Shown here piece by piece: positions 1-7,040 of a stretch of 10,174 nucleotides of DNA. The translations under genes were made by a program, and so were the position numbers. Origin of the DNA: Gammaproteobacteria bacterium (GTDB lineage Bacteria; Pseudomonadota; Gammaproteobacteria; GCA-001735895); contig WGBK01000292.1 in the NCBI GenBank assembly GCA_015494335.1, positions 1 through 10,174 on the forward strand, in the 5' to 3' direction. The notes below the pieces were generated by a model. It was not told the origin of the DNA. It searched no databases and saw nothing but the letters and a program-made list of their open reading frames with translations. The stretch's first letter is position 1. Each line of letters begins with the position of its first letter.

Positions 1-1
1 G

Positions 2-1864
2 GCCATCGGCGCGGCGGGCGCGCTGATGCAGTATCTGGGCGAAACGCAGCACAGCGAACTGCCGCACATCACCAGCCTCGGCGTCGAGCGTCGCGAGGAC
101 GGCATCATCCTCGACGCCGCCAGCCGCCGCAATCTCGAGCTAGACACCAACCTCCAAGGCGGCCATGAGCACACCCTGGTCTGGGCGCTCGATTCGACGG
201 TCGGCGCGATGGGCGGGCGCTGCCTGCGACGCTGGGTCAACCGGCCGATCCGCGACAGGGCGCTGCTGCGGAAGCGCTACCGCATGATCGCCGAGCTGAT
301 CCAGGAGTCGGCCTTCGAGCCTCTGCGCGAGACGCTGCGCGGTATCGGCGACATCGAACGCATCCTCGCGCGCGTCGCCCTTGGCTCCGCGCGGCCGCGG
401 GACCTGGCCACGCTGCGCGATTCGCTGACGGCGATGCCGGCCGTGCGGGCACAGCTAGGCGAGCTGGAGAACGATCTGGCGGCCGAATACTTCGCCCAGG
501 CCGATGAACACGCGGAGGTCGTTCGACTGCTTCAGGCCGCCATTATCGAGAACCCGCCCATGCTGATCCGCGACGGCGGCGTACTGGCGAGCGGCTACGA
601 CGCCGAGCTGGACGAGCTTCGCGCCATGTCGGAGAACGCCGACCAGTTTCTCATCGATCTGGAAGCCCGCGAACGCGAGCGCACCGGCCTGTCCACGCTC
701 AAGGTCGCCTACAACCGGGTCCACGGCTACTACATCGAGATCTCGAAGGCGCAATCGGCCGCCGCGCCCGACGACTACCAACGCCGCCAAACGCTGAAAA
801 ACGCCGAACGCTACATCACGCCCGAGCTGAAAGCCTTCGAAGACAAGGTGCTCTCGGCACGCGAGCGGGCGCTGGCGCGGGAAAAGGCGCTCTACGAGGA
901 ACTGCTGCAAAAACTGCGGGAGCCGCTGCCGGGGCTGCAACAGACCGCGGCGGCGCTGGCCGAACTCGACGTGCTCGGCTGCCTCGCCGAGCGGGCCGAG
1001 CGCTACAACTACTGCGAACCGACGCTCTGCGACGACGCCCGGCTGGAACTGCGCGGCAGCCGCCATCCGGTCATCGAGCAGGTACTGGACGAGCCGTTCA
1101 TTCCGAATGACGTGCTGATGCACGAACGCCGGCGCATGCTCATCATCACCGGCCCCAACATGGGGGGCAAGTCCACCTACATGCGGCAGACCGCGCTGGT
1201 GATCCTGATGGCCCACATCGGCAGCTTCGTCCCGGCCGACAGCGCCGTCATCGGCGGTTTCGACCGCATCTTCACCCGCATCGGCGCGTCCGACGATCTC
1301 ACCTCCGGCCGGTCCACCTTCATGGTGGAGATGACCGAAGCCGCGAACATTCTCAACAATGCAACCTCCCGGAGCCTCGTTCTGATGGACGAGATCGGCC
1401 GCGGTACATCGACCTTCGACGGACTGTCGCTCGCCTGGGCCTGCGCCGAACACCTGGCCAGCCGCAACCGCGCCTTCACCCTGTTCGCCACCCACTATTT
1501 CGAGCTGACCAGCCTGCCGGAAACGATGCCGGACGTGGTCAATGTCCACATCGACGCCATCGAGCACGGCGACAACATCGTTTTTCTCCACAGCGTCAAG
1601 GACGGCGCCGCCAACCAGAGCTACGGTCTCCAGGTCGCGCAACTGGCCGGCGTGCCGCGCAGCGTGATCCAGACCGCGCGCCGCCGGCTGACCATGCTCG
1701 AACAAGGCAGCGCCAACCAGCAGCCGTCGCCCCAGCTGGGACTTCCCCTCGACACCGAGCCTGATCCCCATCCGGTACTCGAACTGCTGCAACAGATCGA
1801 TCCCGACGAACTCACACCCCGCCAGGCACACGACTGGCTCTACCAGCTCAAGGAGAAGCTATGA
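2..1864 (+). CDS. mutS: DNA mismatch repair protein MutS, 5'-truncated by window edge
   Basis: MutS recognises base mismatches and small loops, then recruits MutL in an ATP-dependent way. The frame is open from base 2, so the gene starts outside the window. About 620 residues are visible, compared with about 850 for full-length family members, so roughly 235-240 N-terminal residues (mismatch-binding domain and part of the connector) are missing. The visible part runs through the lever/clamp region into the ATPase domain. The Walker A motif GPNMGGKS is at 1151-1174, the conserved STFMVEMTE segment follows, Walker B LMDE is at about 1382-1393, and ATHYFEL is near 1487. The C-terminus ends in the usual TPRQAxxWLYQLK dimerisation tail. 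The TGA stop overlaps the next start codon (ATGA, 1861-1864). Identity is secure from near-continuous resemblance to known MutS. The ATG at 26 is internal, not the true start. Confidence 0.97.
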   Translation, partial: AIGAAGALMQYLGETQHSELPHITSLGVERREDGIILDAASRRNLELDTNLQGGHEHTLVWALDSTVGAMGGRCLRRWVNRPIRDRALLRKRYRMIAELIQESAFEPLRETLRGIGDIERILARVALGSARPRDLATLRDSLTAMPAVRAQLGELENDLAAEYFAQADEHAEVVRLLQAAIIENPPMLIRDGGVLASGYDAELDELRAMSENADQFLIDLEARERERTGLSTLKVAYNRVHGYYIEISKAQSAAAPDDYQRRQTLKNAERYITPELKAFEDKVLSARERALAREKALYEELLQKLREPLPGLQQTAAALAELDVLGCLAERAERYNYCEPTLCDDARLELRGSRHPVIEQVLDEPFIPNDVLMHERRRMLIITGPNMGGKSTYMRQTALVILMAHIGSFVPADSAVIGGFDRIFTRIGASDDLTSGRSTFMVEMTEAANILNNATSRSLVLMDEIGRGTSTFDGLSLAWACAEHLASRNRAFTLFATHYFELTSLPETMPDVVNVHIDAIEHGDNIVFLHSVKDGAANQSYGLQVAQLAGVPRSVIQTARRRLTMLEQGSANQQPSPQLGLPLDTEPDPHPVLELLQQIDPDELTPRQAHDWLYQLKEKL

Positions 1865-2184
1865 CCTACGTCGTCACAGACAACTGCATTCTCTGCAAGT
1901 ACACCGACTGCGTCGAAGTCTGCCCCGTGGATTGCTTTCACGAAGGCCCCAACTTCCTCGTCATCGATCCGGACGAGTGCATCGACTGCACGCTTTGCGT
2001 GCCCGAGTGCCCCGCCGAGGCGATCTTTCCCGAGGAGGAGTTGAGCGAGGACCAGATGCAGTTTCTCGAACTCAATGCCGAACTGGCGCGGGAATGGCCC
2101 GTGATCACGGAGAAGAAGGATCCGCTGCCGGACGCCGACGAGTGGGACGGCAAGCCGAACAAGCTTCAGTATCTGGAACGCTGA
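1861..2184 (+). CDS. fdxA: 7Fe-8S ferredoxin FdxA ([3Fe-4S] plus [4Fe-4S])
   Basis: This is a small soluble electron carrier of 107 residues, very close to Azotobacter-type ferredoxin I. By analogy with that family, Cys9, Cys17 and Cys50 should bind the [3Fe-4S] cluster and Cys21, Cys40, Cys43 and Cys46 the [4Fe-4S] cluster; Cys12 and Cys25 would be the family's free cysteines. The conserved C-terminal extension (NAELAxxWPxITEKKDPLPDA) is present and full length. The start is fixed by an AAGGAG ribosome site at 1850-1855, inside the mutS end, and by the ATGA overlap with mutS, which implies translational coupling. The 3' end overlaps the end of the converging minus-strand gene by 19 bases. 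The physiological partner is not shown by the sequence. Confidence 0.97.
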   Translation: MTYVVTDNCILCKYTDCVEVCPVDCFHEGPNFLVIDPDECIDCTLCVPECPAEAIFPEEELSEDQMQFLELNAELAREWPVITEKKDPLPDADEWDGKPNKLQYLER

Positions 2185-2927
2185 GACAACGGTCGTCGCA
2201 GACGACGGCAGAGCAAAGCCAGCGGCAGCAGCAGCGCCGCATCGAAGCCACCGACACCGCGCACGGCAACATCATAGGCCAGCGCGTCACCGTCATGGTA
2301 ACCGGCCGTATCACGCAGCTCGTCTTCCAGCGGTAGCGCCGACAGGGCGGAATCGTCATAGGGACCAAGACTCAGCAACCAGCGACCGCTGTCGGCATCG
2401 AAAAGATCGACGCGCAGATCGTAATACCCGGTGGGATAGCCACTGTCGAGCCAGGTGCTCAACGACAGCTTGCTGCTCGCATGACGCCAGGAGAGCCGCA
2501 TGTCACCGCTGCGGTGGACGAAATTCCACGGACCACCCTCGAAGCTCACATACAGACGAAGGTAAACCCACTCGACACTCCCATCCGTATCGATATCGAG
2601 AGACAGACGAAAATTCCGATAGTAGCCATCGCCATCGTAGTCGGCGCTCAGATCGACACGAGCGGAAGCGATGCCGACGTCCCAGGGATAGAGCGATGGC
2701 CGCAGCAGATCGCGCTTGAACAGCACCCCCTCTTCGCGATACCCCGTCACCACCAGCGCATCTCCGATATCGACCTCGGCTCGCCCGGCATCGCGTTCAA
2801 TCGCGTCGTTGCCGACTGCCACAACCGATCGGGAGTGGCGTGACATGTCTGAAGCCTCGGCCAGAGCCGAGGCCAATATCAGCATCAGAGCGAACAGCAA
2901 TCGTGGCATGGCGGCAACCCTATTCAT
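2166..2927 (-). CDS. Secreted protein with signal peptide and GlyGly-like C-terminal anchor (possible choice-of-anchor H family)
   Basis: This gene encodes 253 residues from the ATG at 2927; an alternative ATG at 2909 gives 247 residues and has an AGGG motif 8 bases upstream. Either start leads into a Sec signal peptide (about residues 8-25, probable cleavage after AEA). The mature part is rich in aromatic and acidic residues, with a DYDGDGYY stretch that could bind calcium and conserved-looking blocks such as GVLFKRDLL, SGYPTGYYD and LPLEDELRDT. The tail is Gly226-Gly227, a hydrophobic run (228-240) with Cys240, then RRLRR: the layout of a GlyGly-CTERM rhombosortase signal. From memory the body resembles the choice-of-anchor H family, but I cannot verify this. 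It lies just downstream of the ccoH terminator, so it probably has its own promoter, though I see no clear one. Its end overlaps fdxA tail to tail. Function unknown. Confidence 0.82.
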   Translation of the reverse strand: MNRVAAMPRLLFALMLILASALAEASDMSRHSRSVVAVGNDAIERDAGRAEVDIGDALVVTGYREEGVLFKRDLLRPSLYPWDVGIASARVDLSADYDGDGYYRNFRLSLDIDTDGSVEWVYLRLYVSFEGGPWNFVHRSGDMRLSWRHASSKLSLSTWLDSGYPTGYYDLRVDLFDADSGRWLLSLGPYDDSALSALPLEDELRDTAGYHDGDALAYDVAVRGVGGFDAALLLPLALLCRRLRRPLSQRSRY

Positions 2928-2966
2928 CGGAACCCATCTGACACCACCGCCGCTGAACCTGAACTG

Positions 2967-2991
2967 AAAAGGCCCGCTCGAAGCGGGCCTT
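2967..2991 (-). terminator. Rho-independent terminator after ccoH
   Basis: A perfect 10-base stem (2969-2978 pairing with 2982-2991) encloses the 3-base loop CGA. Read on the minus strand, the G+C-rich stem is followed by TTTT, so it should end transcripts leaving ccoH, whose stop is 53 bases upstream. No T-run follows on the plus strand. It separates the ccoGH unit from the secreted-protein gene. Confidence 0.85.
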
Positions 2992-3043
2992 GATTCAGCC
3001 ATCGGAGAAGCCACCAGCCACTCCGACACAGCGCGATAGTCGC

Positions 3044-3553
3044 TCAGACGCCGGGCGCCAGCGCCACCTCGGTCTGCCGCGGGTAGAGCAGCTCTCCTTT
3101 CAGACGCCACTTGCCACTTTCCGATTCGAGCTGGACATACCACTTGCCGGGAATCAGCGGTTCGATATCGATGCGCGCCTGTCCATCCTTCGACAACGCG
3201 GATACCTCGAACGACTGGTCATGCTCCTTGCGCGTGGCATGGAGGAAGACCAGCTTCAGCGGCATATCGACCGCATCGCCATTGACCTGCAGCACCAGCG
3301 TTCGGTCGCCCGGCAACAGCCCGACGAATGACGACAGCCCCAGCTCCGCGGCCTTGCGATCGCGATCCAGCGACTGGTTGATCATCAGCCCGTCCTTGTA
3401 GTAGTCGTCGGAAACCAGTCCGTCCTCGGACTTGACCGCAAGCACGATGGTGACGATGCAGGCGACGATCGTAAGAAAGGGAACGGCTATCAGGAACCAT
3501 GTCCACGGATAGCGGTACCACGGCTTTGTATCCAGTGTCTGATCGATGCTCAT
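3044..3553 (-). CDS. ccoH: FixH/CcoH family cbb3 oxidase assembly protein
   Basis: This is a 169-residue membrane protein needed in other bacteria for assembly or stability of the cbb3-type cytochrome c oxidase. It has a short N-terminal cytoplasmic segment and one strong membrane span (about 18-40). The FixH signature DGLVSDDYYKDGLMIN follows, then a C-terminal beta-rich periplasmic domain ending in a W-Y-V-Q-L type core. The length is typical. The ATG at 3553 is 9 bases after the ccoG stop, with an AGGAG motif in the end of ccoG, so the two are co-transcribed. The genes that often follow, ccoI (copper ATPase) and ccoS, are absent; a terminator comes next. Confidence 0.9.
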   Translation of the reverse strand: MSIDQTLDTKPWYRYPWTWFLIAVPFLTIVACIVTIVLAVKSEDGLVSDDYYKDGLMINQSLDRDRKAAELGLSSFVGLLPGDRTLVLQVNGDAVDMPLKLVFLHATRKEHDQSFEVSALSKDGQARIDIEPLIPGKWYVQLESESGKWRLKGELLYPRQTEVALAPGV

Positions 3554-3562
3554 ATGACTTGC

Positions 3563-4972
3563 CTATCTCCTGGGCCCGAGGAATCGGGACTTCTGTTCAT
3601 CATGCAATTTGGGGTCATCGACTGCCTCGATATGGAATTCTATATCGTTGCTCTCCGCCGGAACATTGGCCGGATCGACCTGCACGTTGATGATCTTGTT
3701 CAGCACCTGCCCCGATTCGACCGGAAAGACCGGATTGCCGCCGACGATCTCGAGTCCCTTCAACCCCTTCACGTCCACCTTGAACTCATGCTTCCTGGTG
3801 TCCATGTTGACGATCTTCAGGACATAGACATTCTCCAGCAAGCCCTCGCCGTTCTCGCGATAGAGGGTATTGCGATCGCGGATGACATCCAGCTCCAGCG
3901 GCACCCGCGACGCGATCGAATAGAGCAGGCCGCCCACCAGCGCCACCAGTACCGCCGCATAGATGAAGGTGCGCAGGCGCAGAATCTTGGTTGTGCCACC
4001 CTGCATCTCGTGCTCGGTGGTATAGCGGATCAGCCCCTTGGGATAGCCCATCTTCTCCATGACCGGATCACAGGCATCGATGCAGGCGGCGCAGGCGATG
4101 CACTGATACTGCAGACCATCACGAATATCGATGCCGGTGGGACATACCTGTACGCAGAGCGAACAGTCGACGCAATCGCCAAGGCCGAGTTCGCGGGGAT
4201 CGACGCCCCTCTTGCGCTTGCCACGCGGCTCGCCCCGCTTCTCGTCGTAGGAGATGATGAGCGTGTCCTTGTCGAACATCGCGCTCTGGAAGCGCGCATA
4301 GGGGCACATGTAGATGCAGACCTGCTCGCGCATCATCGCGCCCAGCCCCCAGGTCGCCAGCGCGTAGAAGAACACCCAGAACGTTGCCCAGCCGCTGGCC
4401 TGAAACGTCAGCAGGTCATGGCCCAGCTCGCGAATCGGCACGAAGTAGCCGGTAAAGGTATAGCCCGTCCATAGCGCCAGCAGTATCCACAGCGTGTGCT
4501 TGGAGACCTTTTTCAGAATCTTCTCTCTAGTCCACGGCGCCTTGTCGAGCTTGATCTGCTGCGGCCTGTCGCCCTCGATCCAGTACTCGATCCACATGAA
4601 GGACTCGGTCCAGACCGTCTGCGGACAGGCATAGCCGCACCAGAGGCGTCCCGCCAGCGCCGTGACGAAAAAGAGCGTATAGGCCGCAATGATCAGCAAC
4701 AGGGCGAGATAGAAGGCATCCTGCGGAAAGAAAGTGATGCCGAAAACATGGAACTGGCGCGCGGGCAGATTGAGCCAGACCGCCTGCCGCCCGTCGTACA
4801 TCAGCCAGGGCGTGATATAGAAGATGCCGAGCAGCACCACCGCCGCGATGATCCGCAGCCGGGCAAACGTGCCATGTGCCCGCCGCGCGTAGATCTTCTT
4901 GCGCTTGGCATAGAACTCAATGACCTCGCCGTCGTCTTTCTGCTGGCCCTTTTCCTCTTTTCCGCTACTCAT
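3563..4972 (-). CDS. ccoG: CcoG/FixG/RdxA family membrane iron-sulfur protein, cbb3 oxidase accessory (copper reductase)
   Basis: CcoG homologues are membrane iron-sulfur proteins reported to reduce Cu(II) to Cu(I) for the cbb3 oxidase copper site. The product is 469 residues from the ATG at 4972; a GTG at 4987 would add five residues, but neither start has a strong ribosome site. Membrane spans lie near 41-60, 86-106, 160-178, 194-212 and 336-355. Cysteine motifs are CGYACP (112-117), CIYMCP (219-224) and two ferredoxin-like clusters, C267/C270/C273/C277 and C291/C294/C297/C301. The last about 100 residues form the periplasmic FixG C-terminal domain. It lies 350 bases beyond ccoP and behind a terminator, so it may be transcribed separately from ccoNOQP, together with ccoH. 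Confidence 0.95.
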   Translation of the reverse strand: MSSGKEEKGQQKDDGEVIEFYAKRKKIYARRAHGTFARLRIIAAVVLLGIFYITPWLMYDGRQAVWLNLPARQFHVFGITFFPQDAFYLALLLIIAAYTLFFVTALAGRLWCGYACPQTVWTESFMWIEYWIEGDRPQQIKLDKAPWTREKILKKVSKHTLWILLALWTGYTFTGYFVPIRELGHDLLTFQASGWATFWVFFYALATWGLGAMMREQVCIYMCPYARFQSAMFDKDTLIISYDEKRGEPRGKRKRGVDPRELGLGDCVDCSLCVQVCPTGIDIRDGLQYQCIACAACIDACDPVMEKMGYPKGLIRYTTEHEMQGGTTKILRLRTFIYAAVLVALVGGLLYSIASRVPLELDVIRDRNTLYRENGEGLLENVYVLKIVNMDTRKHEFKVDVKGLKGLEIVGGNPVFPVESGQVLNKIINVQVDPANVPAESNDIEFHIEAVDDPKLHDEQKSRFLGPRR

Positions 4973-5322
4973 TTGCTTTCTACTCACAGGATTTGAATGG
5001 AAACAATCGGGTCACCGGACTGATCATCGTGCAGCCTGCCGCGAGCGCCTTCTCGCTCGATCGGGCGCACAGCCGGGTCACCCCGCCCAAGCAAAGCGAA
5101 ACATTGCCATTGTAGACGCCGATGACCTCCCCCGCCGCAAGCGCCGGATGACAGCCCCCCGAACGGCGACGCTCGCAGCGGGCTGAAACTTAGGTTATAG
5201 CAAGCGCAGAAACGCCAGCGATGCGATATCTCAATATCCCCAGGCCGCCGCGGGGCGGAAACAAAAAGGCCCCGGGGAAACCCCAGGGCCTCTGCTTTCA
5301 TGCCCGATGACAATCAGGGGAC
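4973..5322. other. 350-base gap between ccoP and ccoG
   Basis: I find no convincing gene here. The one long minus-strand open frame (5313-4984) has low-complexity, frame-shadow-like composition and no known domain. The gap holds the ccoP terminator (5263-5291) near its upstream end. A weak minus-strand -10-like TATAAC (5199-5194) lacks a good -35 partner. A promoter for ccoGH is expected somewhere in 4990-5260 if the terminator is efficient, but I cannot identify it with confidence. Confidence 0.6.
5262..5291 (-). terminator. Rho-independent terminator after ccoP
   Basis: An 11-base stem with one C-A mismatch (5267-5277 with 5281-5291) and an AAA loop is followed on the minus strand by TTTTT. 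It sits about 30 bases past the ccoP stop and would end or attenuate the ccoNOQP transcript before ccoG. Confidence 0.83.
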
Positions 5323-6213
5323 CTACTTGTGCGACAGGCTATAGATGTAGGCCGTCAGCAGATGCACCTTGTCCTCGCCGAGGAAGTCCTTGTGCGCCGG
5401 CATCTTGCCTTGCCGCCCATTGCGGATGGTCTCCTCGATGGATTCCATGGTGGAGCCATAGATCCAGGACTTGTCGGTCAGGTTCGGCGCGCCCAGCGCC
5501 TCGTTGCCGGTGCCGTCGGGCATGTGGCAGGCAGCGCAGGCGGCGGCGAACTTCTCCTTGCCCTTCTCGGCCAGCGCCGGATCGACCTTGCGACCGCTGA
5601 GGCTGGCGACATAGGCTGCCACCGCCTTGACGCCCTCGTCACCACCGAGGGCGGCGCCGAGCGCCGGCATCACGCCGTTGCGACCGTTGAGAATCGACGC
5701 CTTGATCTGCTCGGGCGTACCACCGTACATCCAGGCATCATCGGCAAGATTGGGAAAGCCCTTCGCGCCCTGCGCATCCGAACCATGGCAAAGCGCGCAG
5801 TAGTTCAGATAAAGACGACGACCGATATCCAGCGCTTCGGGATCCTTCGCCAGCGTTTCGATATCCTGGCTGGCGAATTTCTTGAAGATCGGGCCGTACT
5901 GCGCTTCGGCGGCCTTCATCTCCGCTTCCCACTGGTTCTCCTGCGTCCAGCCCAGCAACCCCTTGAAGTTGCCGAGACCGGGATAGAGCGCCAGATAGGC
6001 GAAAGCGAAGATCAGCGTGCCGTAGAACAGCCACAGCCACCAGCGCGGCAGGGGGTTGTTCAACTCTTCGAGACCATCCCAGACATGCCCCGTTACGTCG
6101 CCTTCGGCCGCCTCGCCGGGACGCGATTTCATCGTCCACTTGATCAGCCAGAAGCAGGCCAGGATGTTGGCGACGGTGATGCCGATGACCCACCAGTTCC
6201 AGAAACTGCTCAT
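5323..6213 (-). CDS. ccoP: cbb3-type cytochrome c oxidase subunit III, dihaem cytochrome CcoP
   Basis: CcoP is the dihaem c-type cytochrome that passes electrons to CcoO and the CcoN catalytic core. The product has 296 residues with two N-terminal membrane spans (about 5-27 and 58-78), as in the longer CcoP form seen in pseudomonads. Haem c sites are CALCH (139-143) and CAACH (226-230). Probable axial methionines are M182 (VMPALG) and M271 (KMPAHK). The start is set by a GAGGAG ribosome site 8 bases upstream of the ATG at 6213. This ATG overlaps the TGA that would end an uninterrupted ccoQ (ATGA), so translation was probably coupled to ccoQ. In the present sequence ccoQ translation stops about 93 bases earlier, so ccoP would depend on its own ribosome site. 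Confidence 0.97.
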   Translation of the reverse strand: MSSFWNWWVIGITVANILACFWLIKWTMKSRPGEAAEGDVTGHVWDGLEELNNPLPRWWLWLFYGTLIFAFAYLALYPGLGNFKGLLGWTQENQWEAEMKAAEAQYGPIFKKFASQDIETLAKDPEALDIGRRLYLNYCALCHGSDAQGAKGFPNLADDAWMYGGTPEQIKASILNGRNGVMPALGAALGGDEGVKAVAAYVASLSGRKVDPALAEKGKEKFAAACAACHMPDGTGNEALGAPNLTDKSWIYGSTMESIEETIRNGRQGKMPAHKDFLGEDKVHLLTAYIYSLSHK

Positions 6214-6392
6214 TTTTTCATCTCCTCAAGTGTTCTCTGGTCGATTCGCTCGTCTTCTTCGCTGAACAACAGGTTGGCAGCTTCCGAAAAGCGCTGCTTC
6301 TGGGCTTACAGCAAGCACCAGAAGCAGACCGCCAGAAAAGCGATCATCGCCAGTATGGTGGAAATTCCGCGAAGTTCGTTGATGTATTCCAT
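6210..6392 (-). pseudogene. ccoQ: cbb3 oxidase subunit CcoQ/FixQ, interrupted by an in-frame TAA from a 14-base inversion
   Basis: CcoQ is a small one-span subunit that stabilises the cbb3 complex. From the ATG at 6392 (GAGGT ribosome site, 4 bases after the ccoO stop) the frame reads MEYINELRGISTILAMIAF and reaches TAA at 6308-6306 after 28 residues. After the stop the same frame continues as QKQRFSEAANLLFSEEDE and ends at a TGA overlapping the ccoP start, so the C-terminal half of CcoQ is intact in sequence. Family members have W-A-Y-S-x-x-x-K at the break. That motif is present here but on the opposite strand, within 6304-6317. Flipping those 14 bases gives an uninterrupted 60-residue protein. 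As it stands, only the membrane span would be made. It could be a real mutation, one state of a switch, or an assembly error. Confidence 0.88.
6294..6327. repeat. Inverted repeat bounding a flipped 14-base segment in ccoQ
   Basis: The arms CTGCTTCTGG (6294-6303) and CCAGAAGCAG (6318-6327) are exact reverse complements of 10 bases each, around a 14-base spacer (6304-6317). On the plus strand arm, spacer and arm read CFWAYSKHQKQ, which is the CcoQ consensus; on the coding minus strand the spacer gives CLL-stop-A. This is the pattern expected from inversion of the loop of a hairpin. Confidence 0.93.
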
Positions 6393-6396
6393 GACG

Positions 6397-7023
6397 TTAC
6401 CTCGCGGACTTGAGTGAGGTGCCCAGCACCTGGAGGTAGGCGATCAGCGCGTCGAGTTCGGTCTTGCCCTCGAGCTGGGCCGGCGCCTTTTCGATCTCTT
6501 CCTTGCTGTAGCGATCACCCTGTCCAACGGTATGACCCAGCGTGTTCATCACTTCCATCTTCTTCTGGATCAGCGACGGATCGAGCTTGGTCTTTTCCAG
6601 CCAGGGGTAGGCCGGCATGTTCGACTCGGGCATGACCGAACGCGGATCGTTCATGTGGCGGCGATGCCACTCGTCGCTGTACCGACCGCCGACGCGCGCC
6701 AGATCGGGACCAGTGCGCTTGGAACCCCAGAGGAAGGGATGGTCGTAGACGAATTCGCCCGCGACCGAATAGTGGCCATAGCGCTCGGTCTCGGCGCGGA
6801 AGGGACGGATCATCTGCGAATGACAGTTGTTGCAACCCTCGCGAATGTAGATGTCCCGACCTTCCAGCTGCAGCGCGGTATAGGGCTTGAGGCCCTCCAC
6901 CGGCTCGGTCACCGTCTTGATGAAATACAGCGGAATGATCTCGACCAGAGCACCCATGCTGACCACGATCAGGATCAGGATGCCCATCAGGCCGATATTC
7001 TTTTCGATTACCTCATGATTCAT
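6397..7023 (-). CDS. ccoO: cbb3-type cytochrome c oxidase subunit II, monohaem cytochrome CcoO
   Basis: CcoO is the membrane-anchored monohaem c-type subunit that hands electrons to the low-spin haem b of CcoN. The product is 208 residues, a normal length, with one N-terminal span (about 10-34). The haem c motif is CNNCH (64-68), followed by SQMIRPF. Methionines in VMPESNMPAYPWL (M131, M136) include the expected axial ligand. The GRDIYIREGC and TGPDLARVGGRY blocks are characteristic of the subunit. The start is supported by AAGGAG 8 bases upstream of the ATG at 7023, 17 bases after the ccoN stop. The stop is 4 bases before the ccoQ ATG, so this is a tight operon. Confidence 0.97.
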   Translation of the reverse strand: MNHEVIEKNIGLMGILILIVVSMGALVEIIPLYFIKTVTEPVEGLKPYTALQLEGRDIYIREGCNNCHSQMIRPFRAETERYGHYSVAGEFVYDHPFLWGSKRTGPDLARVGGRYSDEWHRRHMNDPRSVMPESNMPAYPWLEKTKLDPSLIQKKMEVMNTLGHTVGQGDRYSKEEIEKAPAQLEGKTELDALIAYLQVLGTSLKSAR

Positions 7024-7040
7024 ATCGATATCTCCTTCGC

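Noticed and set aside
455..1831. Long minus-strand open frame inside mutS
   Set aside because: It is antisense to a well-conserved MutS coding frame; long shadow frames are expected at this base composition.
1932..2336. Plus-strand open frame overlapping fdxA in another frame
   Set aside because: It is out of frame with the clearly conserved ferredoxin and has no features of its own.
4993..5006. FNR-like site TTG-N8-CAA just upstream of ccoG
   Set aside because: It matches only 8 of 10 fixed bases and its centre lies about 27 bases from the ccoG start codon, so an activated transcript would begin inside the gene. Probably chance.
4984..5313. Minus-strand open frame of 109 codons in the ccoP-ccoG gap
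   Set aside because: It spans a terminator, has no recognisable domain, no good ribosome site and a composition typical of a chance frame in G+C-rich DNA.
5329..6417. Plus-strand open frame containing CFWAYSKHQKQ
   Set aside because: Not a gene: it is antisense to ccoP and ccoQ. The CcoQ-like peptide appears in it only because 14 bases of ccoQ are inverted, reported as the main finding.
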